43,479 nucleotides of DNA, taken from positions 1 to 43,479 of the forward strand of contig JADHYV010000115.1 in NCBI GenBank assembly GCA_027604705.1. Direction: 5' to 3'. Below the pieces are notes generated by a model that saw only the letters and a list, made by a program, of their open reading frames with translations, did no database searches and was not told the DNA's origin. The position numbers were made by a program, and so were the translations under genes. Source of the stretch: Allomyces arbusculus (lineage: Eukaryota; Blastocladiomycota; Blastocladiomycetes; Blastocladiales; Blastocladiaceae). This document shows, piece after piece, positions 10,751-21,924 of this stretch (its first letter is position 1; the number at the start of each line of letters is the position of its first letter).

Positions 10751-12584
10751 TCTTGCAGCGAGTTGGCCGGGTACTTGATCACTTGCAGTGAGCGCCAGCC
10801 GGGCGGAGCGGGTTGTGCGGGGTTATGCGGGCGCTCGAGCAATGGGCCCTGGTGGTGAAAGTCCGCCGACAGAGTCGTTGAGGCACGCAATCTTGCTGCA
10901 CTCGATAAGATCGCAGTCCAGTCTGTGTGCTCGACTTGATGTGAACGAGACCAAATCCGTGGGGAGCCAGGCCAGTTTTCGTGTGTTGAGGTGCGAATGC
11001 CACTTACGATACACTTTACGCTCACGACCTTCAGGATACGGCTTCGCCACCCCCGCACAGACTTGCGCCGCGCTTCAGGATCGAGCGCTGCGAGCTGCTG
11101 TGAGCCAGCTTGTCAGGCCACCAATGTGTAGAAGCGGGACGAAGCTCTTGGGGGCGTTGTCAGGAGCATCACGTCCCATCTTCCATCTGGCTGGCAAGAG
11201 CATTCGGTTCATTGCTCTGCTGCACTGCCGCTCACGGGTGAGCAGTTCACTTTCTGATGTGTGGAATGTGCCCTGAAAAGCGAACGGAACATCGTTAGGC
11301 TTTCATTGAGCCTCCGAACACGATCGCAGAGATTGGAAACCATGAATCAAGACCGGCAATCACGCTGCGTTTGGGTGAGGTGATGATGACGCTGGTCGAC
11401 GGACGGCGCTCCCCACTCGTGCATAGAGAGAATGGAGATGGGAAACGTCTGCCGTGAGCCTGGTTCCAGCATTCAAACATCGCCTGTGAGGTTGTGCGGT
11501 TGCTGAGACCAAGGATGAAACCATCACCACAGTTTCTCGGGTCTGTCTGCGATTGGTCGTCAAACGAGCGGCAGGCCAGCAGCACCTTCAAGAGCAAAAC
11601 GTGCACAAACGGCCGCTGGATGATGACGGGCGTGGTAACGGTTGTCGTCGTCACTGTGACTTGAGTCAATCACCAGCCATCAGTGACGCTACGACTTGAC
11701 CGAGCGATCAATTCATTTGAGTAGACCATGCCCCTTCAAGCAACTCTCAACGTAGCAAATTCCCTGTCGTTTCTCATGCCTCGATTGGACATGCGCATGA
11801 CATCGCTGGGTCACGTCGAATCGAATACATCGCAGTCGAACGGGCACAAAGCACCATCACAACACGTTGCTGCGACCACATCATCATGAGGGCGGGGACG
11901 CGCAGAAGACAAGGAGGGCAATAATGGAAATTAAGTTGGAGTATTTCAAAAAGGTTTCTCTACTGACGTCAAACGAGAAAAAAACAGCACGACCTACAAG
12001 TGATGGCCGGGTTCAGCGCGAATGGGGGTTGTACCCGCGGCCGCAAAAGCAGGCCGTGGAGAAGTTGGCCACAGACCTAGAGAAGAACACTATGAATGAT
12101 TCAGCTAAGCGTGTGTGCTCGATGCGATCCCAAAATGTTGAAAAGCAAGACAAGTTGATGCATCGTAAGCTGATGGCAACAAGAGGGCCAACGAATGATT
12201 GACGTCCTGCTACATACCAGCACAAAACCAAAGCCGACCGCATCGAAAGGAAGCTGGCACATGTATCCAAAGATCTAACGGCAAGCGCAACAAGTCGATA
12301 CAGGAAAGGGAAAAGGGGGACAGCGAGTGCCCGGGCATCCAAATGATCTCCGCAAAGGAGACCAAGCGGACACGGTTTCAAAAAGAACGAATGCATGCGC
12401 CGCCTCCATGGGCACAATCCGACACACCAGGGGACACGGCCAAGGGACGAGACGACAGGCACGACGACAAAAAGAAGCGCAAAATAAAGAGCATACAAGC
12501 GGTCTAGCGAAGAAAAAGGTACACCAAAATGAACAAACACTCAAAGCTTGGAAACGGCAACGACGCTCGAAGCGAGGGCAGCGT
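10751..12584. other. gene-poor interval
   Basis: About 1.8 kb with no recognisable gene. A 124-codon minus-strand run without stops (11295-11669) reads FVHVLLLKVLLACRSFDD. It opens with TTG rather than ATG and matches nothing I know. Short plus-strand Lys-rich frames at 11867-12202 and 12199-12507 also look like chance. Coding-like composition is weak compared with the flanking genes. Confidence 0.5.
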
Positions 12585-13965
12585 TTACAGCAACCCGACG
12601 CGACGGAGGTTCTCCTGGATGACAATGTCGTTAACCTAGGACGACGCAAGGTGGAGGGGTCAGTAACGTATTCTGCGGAGGGGTTAAAAAGAAGAAGTCG
12701 ATTCGTACAGCGGCCATGACGAAGCGCACTTGCGTCGTGTCGGTCGCGCACGTGAAGTGCGTGTAGACTTGCTTTTCCGTGGACCGGTTGAGCGCCGTGA
12801 ACCGCTGCAGGAAGTACTCGCATGCCGCGTCGTAGTTGCTGTCGTTGACGGCCGGGAAGTCCGGGAAGTAGTGCGACAGCGGCGAGGACCCGGACATGAG
12901 CTTTTGCTTGAACAGGTCAATCTACAAGGCATGCGGGGCGGGGCGGTAAGTATCGGCGCGAAAAGTATGTGCAGGGCAAGACTAATGCGGACCTTGTTGA
13001 GGAACAGGATGATGGACGTGTGCGCAAACCACCGCGAGTTGCAAACTGTTGAACGAGGAAGTGGCGCGGTCAGCGACATGAGCTGCAAGCCGGAAAAGGA
13101 TGCGGCGCGCAACGTACTGCTGTCGAACAGGGCGAGGGCTTCCATCATGCGGTTGACCGACTCGTCCTCGACGAGCACCTGGTCGTACTCGGAAATGGCG
13201 ACGAGGAAGACAATGGCCGTGACGTTTTCAAAGCAGTGGATCCACTTTTTGCGCTCGGACCGCTGGCCGCCGACGTCGAACATGCTGTGGAGTAGGAAAA
13301 GCACGATGAGTATTGTGCCGTGGCGCATCGCATGAATCCAAAAACACGCACCGGTATGTCAAGTCGCCAATATGGAATGTGGTCTCGACAATCCCCGTCG
13401 TCTTGACACGCGACCGCAAGATATCCTGGTCGGTCGGGACGTACCCCGGTGCGGCAATCCGGTCGAGCGCGTCAAAGTAGTACTTTGCCGAATCGTTCAG
13501 CTGGAACTCGCGCGACCGCAGGTAGGCCGCCTGAATTGCCGCATCCTGCCAGAGCATCGCGACCGCGCGCGCCAAGTCGGCCGGGAATGTATCAACCCCC
13601 GCGAGCGGCGACGAAGTCCCGGCAATCGCGACCGCATCCGCGAGCATTTCCGCGGCCTCCTCGGCGGCCGCCCCGCCAGCGAGCGGCAGCCCAAGCCGCT
13701 GCGTGCACCCATTGGCGAGCGCAACCATGGCTTGCAGTACGTTGGCGAAAATGATTTCGCGGAAGGCTTGCCGGTCAGAGTCGGTGTACCCACCGCCGTG
13801 AATCAGCGTCATTTGCTTGAGAATCGTCGACTTGCCGGATTCACCGGCGCCGAGCAGCAGCAGCTTCACTTCGTTGCGCGCGCGCGCCGCGTCGCGCTTG
13901 AGCTGCATGTCGATGGCGTCCGAGTTGGACTTGCCCTGGGCCTCGGAACTGGAGACGCAGCCCAT
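12585..13965 (-). CDS. heterotrimeric G-protein alpha subunit
   Basis: GTP-binding signal transducer at the plasma membrane. Five exons: 13965-13352, 13284-13118, 13045-12993, 12921-12709 and 12635-12585. The product is 365 residues. MGC at the N-terminus predicts myristoylation (G2) and palmitoylation (C3). G-box motifs: GAGESGKST (P-loop), [12 protein letters not shown] (switch I with the Arg and Thr), [12 protein letters not shown] (switch II, completed across intron 1), FLNK-ID (split at intron 3) and TCATDT. The C-terminus is NLRRVGLL. The residue four from the end is Val rather than the Cys that pertussis toxin modifies. The helical domain is about 10 residues longer than in animal Gi, with an Ala/Gly-rich stretch (about residues 95-120). 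All GTPase residues appear present. Confidence 0.95.
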
Positions 13966-15474
13966 GGTGGAAGACGGATTTGGTGGCGGCGGGAGAAGAG
14001 CGGGAGCGGCGGGACGAAACGCAACGGTGGCGCTGGCGACACGAAAGTCGGTTGTTCGGTCGATGGATGGAAGAGCTGAGATGATTGGAGGCCGACCGGA
14101 GTGTGGGTTCGCCGGCGAGATTGGCGACGGCAGCCACAGCGAGCGGACGGCGAGGACGAGGACCGAGTGGAAGCGGGACAAGAGCAGAAATGGTGAGCAC
14201 AGAGGACAGACGACGTTGACACGCAAGCAAGCACACAGCGGCGGCGTCGCGCAAGGGTGCAGAGGCCCCGGCCGGGTTCGCCACCTCGCATCGGAACAAC
14301 CACACCCAGGTCACACCAAGGAAAATTCGGAGCGAGCGGGCACATACCGTATACCGCGGAGGCGTGCTCACGGTGTCAAGAGCAAGCAAGCGGGCGCCGA
14401 AACTTCAGGCAGCGAACAATGGCCGGAGCGAGGGTCGGCGCGAATGGATGGCGCAACGGCAAGTCGGCACGAGCTGCAAGGCGGCGGGCCAGCAGGAGTG
14501 GTCGGTCGGTCGGCGGGTCAACAATGGATGAACGGCGTCGACGATGTGGGCGGGGCGACCGGGGAGTGCTGGTTCCGCTTGCAGGTCGTGCGAGTGCGTC
14601 AAGGCAGAGAGGAGCGACGAGTCGAGCAGGCAACGGCGAGAGAAAGGGACACGGGGCCGGTGGTGAGAGAGGGCAGGCAGGCTCAAGCCAAGGCTGAAGA
14701 AGGGCGGCGGCGGTCGGCTCGCGGCCTGAGCAGCGATGCTTCAAGAATCAAACGCCCGTGGCCGTCGTCGTCGTGGTGCAGGTGCGGCTTGCTGATGCTG
14801 GCCAGGAGAGCGGAGGCTGGCCCGGTCGTCGTCGTCGCGGTCGTCCGGTCGGCCGTGGCGAAGGCTGCGATGGGCGCACAAAATTGGAGCACGGGACGCG
14901 CGCGCAAGTCGGCGGCGTGGTGCGCGCGTCGCGTCCTTGTCCTGTCAGACGTGTCGGTCGGCTTCTGCCCATTCCTCGCTGACGCCCCGGCAAATGGCGG
15001 TATTTCACGGCAAATGAAGCGCGAATGCACAGCCGGCCAATCGGATGCGGCTGTCGAAGCAGGGCGAAAACTCGGGCAATGAAGGGCGGAAACGGGCGGA
15101 AACGTTCCGCCCGCAGCGGCTGTGCCACAGGGGCAGCGCGCTCTGCCACAGCGTGCTTGTCACGTCGCTCGCGTGCTCGAAGCACTCCCACAGACTTCAC
15201 CTCCTGCGTCCTCCTCCCCGCCAACCGGCTCGACGGCACCGCGGCCCACGCGCGACTCACGACCAAGACATGGCCACCTCGAAATATGTATATACGCATG
15301 CACCACGAGCCCGAATTTACCTGCCCAAAACTTTCGCGCCCGGAGAGCCATTGATCAATCACACAAACCACGCGAAACCAAACCAAACCAAGCCAAGCCA
15401 AACCAAAGCGAAAGACAACTCCCCACCAAACCGAAAAACCAAAAAAAATGAATCATCCCTCCCCACAACGCTCA
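13966..15474. other. intergenic region upstream of the G-alpha gene
   Basis: About 1.5 kb holding the 5' side of the G-alpha gene and the 3' side of the next minus-strand gene. Long open frames exist on both strands, but they are GC-bias artefacts: one runs antisense to the G-alpha exon and none has motifs. Nothing else supported. Confidence 0.5.
15374..15407. repeat. AACCA/AGCCA pentanucleotide repeat
   Basis: A run of about seven 5-bp units (AACCA with some AGCCA), about 70 bp past the 3' end of the coiled-coil gene. Confidence 0.75.
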
Positions 15475-17976
15475 CTACATGGTCCCGCCCGGTGCCCTCG
15501 GCGCGCCTCCTGGCGGCTGTCCGCCACCACCCGCCGCGCCGGCTCCCGGGTACGTCCCGACCCCACTCGTTGCGGCGCCATAATACGCGGCCGCACCGGC
15601 CGACACGTTGCTCGCTGCGTACTCGGACGCCTGGAATTGCACGCGCGGCCTCGCGCGTACCGACGGCGAATCCATGGCTCCAACGTCCCCAGCATGGAAC
15701 TGTGTGTGGAGCGACGAGCTTGACGGGGTCGCCCGCAACGCCGGCGCCGGCGCGCCCGTCGTTGTGGGCGGTGGTGGCGCGGCTGCTGCTGCAGCGGCGC
15801 TCGTGACGGCCACGGGCGCATCGAACAATCCACAATCCGCAAGCACACTGTCGAGCCGGTGCCGCACGAGCGTATCCCTGGCGCGCGCGATCCTCCGCTC
15901 CAGCTCGTCAATCGCGCGGACATGGTCCATGCGCTCCACAATCAACTGGCACATTTTGCTGTGCGCGAGCCGAGAGAGATGTTCAAACTGGTCGTTCTGC
16001 TGCGCATGTTCGGCCACTTTTTGCGCCAACTCGGCGCGCGTCTCCGTCAATTCCTCGGCCAGTTGCTGCGCGAGCGTCGCCTGGTGCACGTACGCCGCGT
16101 GCAAGTCCGTGTACTGCATTTCGACCGACGCCGCGTGGTTGCGCGCGCGCGTCAATTCGGCCTCGGCTGCCGTCAGTCGTGCGGTCAAGCTTGCCGTCTC
16201 GGCCTGCAATTGCGTGACTTCGGAACTGAGCGTCGTCACGTTCGATTGCAGCGACGTGTTCTGCGACTGCAGCGCCGTCAAGTCCTCGCCGGCCTCAGCC
16301 GCCGCCGACGCGGTCGGCGCGGTCGCGGGGCCGAGGAGATCCGCCTGCACTTCGCGCGTCACGGCGCCACGAGACCCGGTCTGCGTCTGCACATGCCGCA
16401 CTTTTCGCCGGCCCACGCTGCCGAGCCCGGAACTCAGGTGCGGCGAACCGTACCCGTTCGATGCCGGGCTGCCGGCACGGCCAGTCGGAGAGGTCGGGTC
16501 GTGCAGTGGGGAACTGGTCCCACCGCTCATGGCCGAGAGCCGATGCGCGGCCCACGAGGGGGGAGCCGTGCCTGCCGACAATCGCGCGGCTGATGAGACA
16601 AGCGTCGAGCTCGACGGTGGGTGAGGGCGTCCAATCGCCGCGCTGGGTGGGAGGTCGCCGTTCTCGCCGCCAGCGCCGAGGAACACGGAGACCGGGTCGT
16701 CGAGCGTTTCGAGCGACGTGCGTGGTGGCCGGACGGGCGGGGCGGTCACAGTCGGAGCCGCTGGGTCGGTGGCGCCGTTCCGCAACGCCATGGTGGATTC
16801 GAGCGCGGCCGATTGTTCCATGAGACTTGCGAGCCGGCGTTGGTGGCGCGACATGGTGGACGTGCGCGAATTCGACCGTTGCAGGGGTGCACCGGCGAGG
16901 GGAGGCGCAGCCGGGTCGGATGGCCCCGGATGAGGTCCCGCGGCTTGCTCGTTTTGCTGCTGCGGTTGCGATTGTTGCTGCTGTTGCGGGTCTGTGCCCG
17001 TGCCCGTCGACGCTGAACTCGAGCTCGCCGACGCGTTGCCGAACATGTCGGTGGCACTCGTGTTCCCACCGAGGTAGGCGGCGTTCCTCGCGCCGTTCCC
17101 GGCAGTGTACCCATACAGCGCGGCCGTCCCCACTCCACCGGCCGTCTCGGCGGTCCCTGACGCCGACGACGCCGAAGACGTGGCCGACGCGACCTGGTCG
17201 TATGGCACCTGCAGCAACACAAACTTGGGTTCCTGGCCCGGCACGCCCATCTTGGGTTTGCGCGGTTTGCCGGGCGTATCGCGAATCCCACCGGCGCGGT
17301 CCTTGTCGCGCTTCCACTTGAACAGGCCGCGCATGCCCTTGTCCTTTTTACTCCCATGGACGGTCGGTTCCGGCGGATTTGAGTTGAGAAAGGCAATCAA
17401 TGAGTCGGTGCCAGACGACCGCGGCTTGCCCGTGGGCGAGTCTGGGATCAGTCGTGGCGCGCGGGCGACGAGCGGAGAACTGCCCTGGCTACTGGAAAGC
17501 ACGTCGCCGAGCGTCGTCGCCTCGGAGTGGGTGGGGGGTGTCGCCGGGACGGGTTGCGCCGGTGCGGCATCGGCGCCGAGACGCAGGCCGGCAAAGGACG
17601 AGGCGGCAGCGAGCGCGAGCGACGGGTCCGCGGCCAGCGCTTGCCGCAGCGAGACGGCCGAGTTGACGGCGGCCGGGACCGAGTAGAGGCCCGATGGCGG
17701 TTGCGGGACCGGTGGCGCGCCGCCGCCACCGGGGTGGGCCGCGTGGTGGTGGTAGTGGCTGGGATGGTGCAGGGCGTGACTGCTGCCGGCGGAGGAGATG
17801 GCAGCGGCCGAGGAGGAGGGCACATAGTGGTGGCCGTGGCCGGTCGGGTGCGCGGCAATCGCGCGGTAGAGCGAGTCTTCGTCGGGCAGGAGGTCGTCGT
17901 CGTCCTCGGAGAGCGAGGAAATGTCGCCGACGGAGATTTCCGACGAGGTGGTGACGGTGCGGTGGTGCTCGGCCAT
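15475..17976 (-). CDS. large low-complexity protein with C-terminal coiled coil, function unknown
   Basis: One uninterrupted 833-codon frame. The ATG at 17976 lies in a strong context (AAGACCATGGCC). The first 200 residues are Ser/His/Pro/Ala-rich with an acidic patch near the start (SLSEDDDDLLPDED). A basic segment KKDKGMRGLFKWKRDKDR lies near residues 208-225. A more ordered stretch, KMGVPGQEPKFVLLQVPYDQ, is near 240-258. A long disordered linker follows, then a clear heptad-patterned coiled coil at about 562-714 (TALQSQNTSLQSNVTTLSSE and beyond). The tail is Gly/Pro/Ala-rich. I do not recognise a family. The layout suggests a cytoskeletal, polarity or membrane-trafficking scaffold, which is inference only. 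A second open frame overlaps the upstream part (see next entry). Confidence 0.75.
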   Translation of the reverse strand: MAEHHRTVTTSSEISVGDISSLSEDDDDLLPDEDSLYRAIAAHPTGHGHHYVPSSSAAAISSAGSSHALHHPSHYHHHAAHPGGGGAPPVPQPPSGLYSVPAAVNSAVSLRQALAADPSLALAAASSFAGLRLGADAAPAQPVPATPPTHSEATTLGDVLSSSQGSSPLVARAPRLIPDSPTGKPRSSGTDSLIAFLNSNPPEPTVHGSKKDKGMRGLFKWKRDKDRAGGIRDTPGKPRKPKMGVPGQEPKFVLLQVPYDQVASATSSASSASGTAETAGGVGTAALYGYTAGNGARNAAYLGGNTSATDMFGNASASSSSASTGTGTDPQQQQQSQPQQQNEQAAGPHPGPSDPAAPPLAGAPLQRSNSRTSTMSRHQRRLASLMEQSAALESTMALRNGATDPAAPTVTAPPVRPPRTSLETLDDPVSVFLGAGGENGDLPPSAAIGRPHPPSSSTLVSSAARLSAGTAPPSWAAHRLSAMSGGTSSPLHDPTSPTGRAGSPASNGYGSPHLSSGLGSVGRRKVRHVQTQTGSRGAVTREVQADLLGPATAPTASAAAEAGEDLTALQSQNTSLQSNVTTLSSEVTQLQAETASLTARLTAAEAELTRARNHAASVEMQYTDLHAAYVHQATLAQQLAEELTETRAELAQKVAEHAQQNDQFEHLSRLAHSKMCQLIVERMDHVRAIDELERRIARARDTLVRHRLDSVLADCGLFDAPVAVTSAAAAAAAPPPPTTTGAPAPALRATPSSSSLHTQFHAGDVGAMDSPSVRARPRVQFQASEYAASNVSAGAAAYYGAATSGVGTYPGAGAAGGGGQPPGGAPRAPGGTM

Positions 17977-18322
17977 GGTCTTGGCGGGATGGTGCGTGCG
18001 TTGGTGCGTGTGCGGCGTGCGGGAGCGGCAAGCTGGTGCGGCCCGGTAATGCGTGGAGGGTCGGTCGGGGTCGCAGCTGTCGAGCCGTTCGTGGTCGGAG
18101 CGGTGGTGCCGTGGGTGGCGGCGGTGCGGACAGGGGACCGCTCGGGAGGGGGCGCCGTGGAGGGCCGGCGCGGGCGCGGTCGCAGCGACTGCAGGCAGTC
18201 CCGGGCGGTGTCAATGCGGTAGGCGGGGCCGGCGCGGCGTCGTCGTCGTCGTCGTCGTAGAGGTACAAGTCGTTGGTGTGGTCGGTCAGCGATGGTGCGA
18301 CTTGGCGTGCTGCGTCGGACAT
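17489..18322 (-). other. upstream overlapping open frame with Asp run
   Basis: An ATG at 18322 opens a frame (MSDAARQVAPSLTDHTNDLY, then six Asp encoded by a GAC-type triplet repeat at about 18236-18260). It stays open past the ATG of the coiled-coil gene in another frame. The first 45 residues look protein-like; the rest is Pro/Arg-rich, as expected of an out-of-frame GC-rich read. It could be an upstream ORF or an extra 5' exon of the coiled-coil gene. Confidence 0.25.
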
Positions 18323-18486
18323 GCTTCGCAGTGAAGGGCGCCTTTCAGCGCGGTGAAGGCGGAGCGGGAGGCGCTGCGCCCACATGGGCCGGCAAGCCGC
18401 TGTCACACGTGCCAATGATGCCGAGGCAGCCGACGCCTCTGTGAAGCCCGAAACCCGAAACGACGTGACCACTAATCGATCAAATC

Positions 18487-19200
18487 AACTACAGACATGA
18501 CCACCGACAAGCCCACCCACTTCGCGCAGCCGCCGTCGCGCCGCGTGCTGGCGCGCGCGACGGCAACTGCCGTGCCCAACGCTGCAACTCGTGCAGCTGT
18601 CGGCCTTACCAAATCTCACACGAGCCGATTACCGCTGCTGCAACGCTTCCAACAACGCCCGTCCCATTGGCCCATCTGCCTAACCTGGTTGGGCGAGTCT
18701 GGAAAAAATGTTTCGAAAGGTGGTGTGGACATTCAAATCGCTCGCTCGAAACCTCGAGCTCCGGCGGCCCAGTTCCAGCTTGGCGCAAATTGTTTCCACT
18801 TGTTCCTCGCCGTCGTCTTGAGCGACTTGTGCCTGCCATTCGCTTCAAGGAGGATGACTTTTGTACTGCGTTCGATGGGCTTGCTGCGTCACCGCCGTTC
18901 CAGCGGCTCGCGACTCTCCGACTCCCTGCATGGTTCAGAGTGAAATCAAGAGCGGCCGCTTTCTCGAGTTGCTGCCGTTGACTTAGACGCACTTCAAGCT
19001 TGCATCACAACATCTCGATCGCCCAAGCGCTAACCGAATTGCACAGCATGTGTTGCAGCAGCTCCCTCTCTTGACGAGATTTGCGATGCATTCCACTCGC
19101 AAAGCCGCAGTCGCGAAAGCGCCGTCATTGCACTGTTCTGGTCAGCCCAGCACAGCCAGTGGTGGAGACGGCAGTTGCACCAGCAGCTGAGTCGCAGACA
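18487..19200 (+). pseudogene. decayed LRR-like coding fragments
   Basis: Plus-strand frames here carry leucine-rich pieces such as FQRLATLRLPAWF (about 18898-18936) and HVLQQLPLLTRFAM (about 19046-19090). They are spaced like LRRs of F-box proteins and broken by stops and frame changes. An ATG at 18497 starts a short Thr/Ala-rich reading. The same kind of fragment occurs at 6.4-8.4 kb. Decay of a host F-box/LRR family is my inference, and a DNA-level comparison would be needed. Confidence 0.25.
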
Positions 19201-20091
19201 GGGACAGATGGTGGGTCCAAGGAGGATGACGATTAAAGGGCCATCTTGATGATGCGTTCCTTGTTAGAAGAAGGTGTGGTTGATGCTTTAGACTTCAGAG
19301 CACCAGTCATGTTGTTGCTGGTTGGTTGAGCACACTGTCAAAGAAGACGCAGAGGAAAGAGGGCCGCTTTGTAACAACGCTCTTTGAAAAGTAAGGCAAT
19401 GACCACTGTGTCAATCAAAACACTGACGTCTGAAAATGAGACAAAACTTGGATGCAAATTGACCCCAGCAACGCTTCTCTTGCTTTCCTCTTGACAGCAC
19501 CACCCTTTTCAATGTTTTTCCATGCATGAGACGGTCTTTGGGGTTCAGTAAAGAGCAGGACGAAGGCCTGGTGGTAGGCACAGATGATGATCCCATTAAG
19601 CACTTATTGCGTTTGCAGGGGAGAGGAGAGAGTTGGAACCACAACCCGCTGTCTACATATGAGTTGTGTTCATGGTGAGCTGGCGCAACCATAGGGCAGA
19701 GAGTAGAGACCTGCACTTTTCTTGCTCCTGACCACCAGCTCAAATCAAAATGCCCATTGTTGTGGTTGCGGCTAACCACTGTGACCAACGAACTGTAAAG
19801 GATAGTGTTTCTGCACAGGTTTGTGATTTGACTGGACACATCAGATCAAATGCGGCTCCAGAAAGCCAACACAATGCATGGCCGCCTTAGTTCTTGCTCC
19901 TGATTTCTTTAGCAACGTGTAAATTCTGACCTGGAGGTCATCAGAGCAAGCAGTCTTGCCTTCAAGAGCTCAAAACTCCTAAATCTAGGCGTCCCACTCC
20001 ACCACATATTGATCTTGGAAAGGATAAGTCTGCTCCAAATCGACCATGTTTGGCCACCAAACTTAATAGGAGCAAGGTAACAGTTTAATGT
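19201..20091. other. AT-richer gene-poor stretch, possible old element fragment
   Basis: Base composition is clearly less GC-rich than the flanking genes. Minus-strand frames have pieces like FGGQTWSIWSRLILSKIN (about 20065-20010) that weakly recall retroelement gag. There is nothing firm and no terminal repeats were seen. If it is an old LTR-type element it is heavily broken. Confidence 0.2.
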
Positions 20092-21515
20092 CTATTGAAG
20101 CGTCCCCTGTTTGGCCAACCGATCCGCAGCCTCATTACCTTCAACCCCTGCATGCCCCGGGCAGTACTCGAACTTGATTTGACCGTGGTGCGCCTGCATG
20201 GCCGCGTCGAGTTCCTTGAAATAAAGCGTGTTCTGTACGTCGCGCTGTTGCGAGTCCTTGTACCCGTTTTTGCGCCACTTGACAATCCAACTCGTCATGG
20301 CATTGATCACGTATTGCGAGTCGGTGCGGATCAGCAGGTTCTCAAATGGCGAGACGGTGCGGAGGACCTCGGTGACCGCCTATGGAAGAGCGCAACGATC
20401 GTATCGTGAGATGCGGGGTGGATAAGATGTGGGTGAGAGAGAGGAGAGTTGATTTCGGGACCTGAATCTCGGCCTTTTGGTTCGAGTGCAGCGATGCGGC
20501 GTTGGCCGACGTTTCGAGGATCCGTAACGGCAGCGAGATGTTTCTGGTAATGGATGGGACCGCGTGAGCGCGTGCCGGTCCGAAATCAATCGCTCGCATA
20601 CAAAGCAATGAGCATACCGCGGATCGCCGCGACCAAACCACGCGCCGCTAAACACGACAAGATAGTGAGTCGCGTAAATCGCAACGGGACCGCTGGGCAC
20701 AGCCGAGGACGCACATGCCGCCTCGCCGGCGCCCAGCGGGGCCCTGGCAACTCCCGTCCGTGTAGACGACGGTCACGTTATCGGATGCGGGCGTGTCGAC
20801 GCGCACGGGCGTGAATCGGCGTAACAGATCCTGGGCAATGGCGGCTGTCCCCGCGCCGTTGAGATTTGCGCCATGGTTGCGCGACGTCGAGCTTGACGAG
20901 GGAGCGTGCGGCGGTTTCCTCGACCCCGGCTAGTGGATATGACCATGGGGGCGGTGTTAGTCAAAGAATACCAAGGTCGATGAGCACTTGCGGGGCGTGC
21001 ACCTCCGGCTTGAACCGGGGTCCGCCTTGCACACCCAATCCGGGTTCGGCCGTGCGACTGCGTGGTCCTGCCGACGACCTGGTCGCGGCAGCGGTCCCCT
21101 CGAGCCCGTTCGCCCGCATGTACTCGGCAGCCTCGTACTGCGACGCGAATCCCTGGAACTTGGCGTTTGAGAACCCAGCCGTTTGCATTTGGCACTCGGG
21201 CCACGACCGGTAGAGGCCAGGCTTGCGGCCGCGCACGACGACGTAAAAACTCTTCTTGGCTTTGGCCATGGTGGCCGACGAGAAGAAGCGGTCGGAGCTG
21301 TCTGGGAGGTTGGCGAGCGTGGCGCGCCGTCGGCACGCGTCGAGAGCCGAGAAATCGACGGCGGGCAAGTGGCGGGATGCGTGCGTCGTTGAAAGAAGCC
21401 GCGCCGTCGCGCGGCTCGAGAAATGGCGGGTTAACTGGCGCGCTGGAGTGGAAAATGAGGACGAGAATGCTGCAAATGAGGACGACAATGGTGCGCGAGC
21501 GACTGGACCGAGCAT
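20092..21515 (-). CDS. ribonuclease H1 (mitochondrial and nuclear)
   Basis: Cuts the RNA strand of RNA-DNA hybrids. The first ATG is 21515. Exons: 21515 to about 20965, then a second exon ending at 20715, 20647-20618, 20543-20462 and 20379-20092. The hybrid-binding domain follows residue 83 (KKSFYVVVRGRKPGLYRSW). The catalytic domain is rebuilt across three short introns: YTDGSC, GGIGAWFGRGDPRNISLPL, NQKAEIQAV, IRTDSQYV and GHAGVEGNEAADRLAKQG. All four acidic active-site positions (D, E, D, D) are present. The first junction is uncertain: a GTATTC donor at 20964 with a GGACAG acceptor near 20849 keeps frame, but a CACTAG acceptor is also possible. The first 82 residues are rich in Ser, Arg and Ala with few acids, like a mitochondrial presequence. 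A second in-frame ATG at 21269 would give the nuclear form. Confidence 0.92.
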
Positions 21516-21924
21516 CAACTTGAGCGGCGGCTAAGGGTGTAGCAGGCCGTCGACTTCGCGGCGGTGCAGTTGGCGAGAGCTTGAGCACTTTGCGGTTGGT
21601 TGATTGGCCAATTCGATTCGACAGGATGGTGGGTCGCAGCGCTCGCGTCGCGATGATGCGGCCGGGCCCACACTTGACGACGCAGCGGCGTTTGACTCAC
21701 TGTGCGGTGGAGGCATCCCTGCCCATGCGCACGTGCACTGGCGCATTCGGGCGTGACCGCGGAACGTCAGCGCGCTCCGCTCCCAGTCCGGCCACTTCGC
21801 GATCCGCAAGTGTGAGCACCACCAAGGCTGCCGCGACAACGACGACGGACCGCACACGCACCTGCGCCGGCGCATCCACCAACTGCCTTCCCGCTGCACG
21901 CTCCGACCAAACCAACTGACGACC

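Noticed and set aside
11964-11971. Palindromic TGACGTCA (CRE-like)
   Set aside because: An 8-bp palindrome can occur by chance in 43 kb, and it is not near a supported start.
11867-12507. Two Lys-rich plus-strand frames
   Set aside because: No motif and no splice logic; composition is like translated low-complexity spacer.
13817-15082. 421-codon plus-strand open frame
   Set aside because: It is antisense to G-alpha exon 1 at its start, has no motif and has the Arg/Ala/Gly bias of an out-of-frame GC-rich read.
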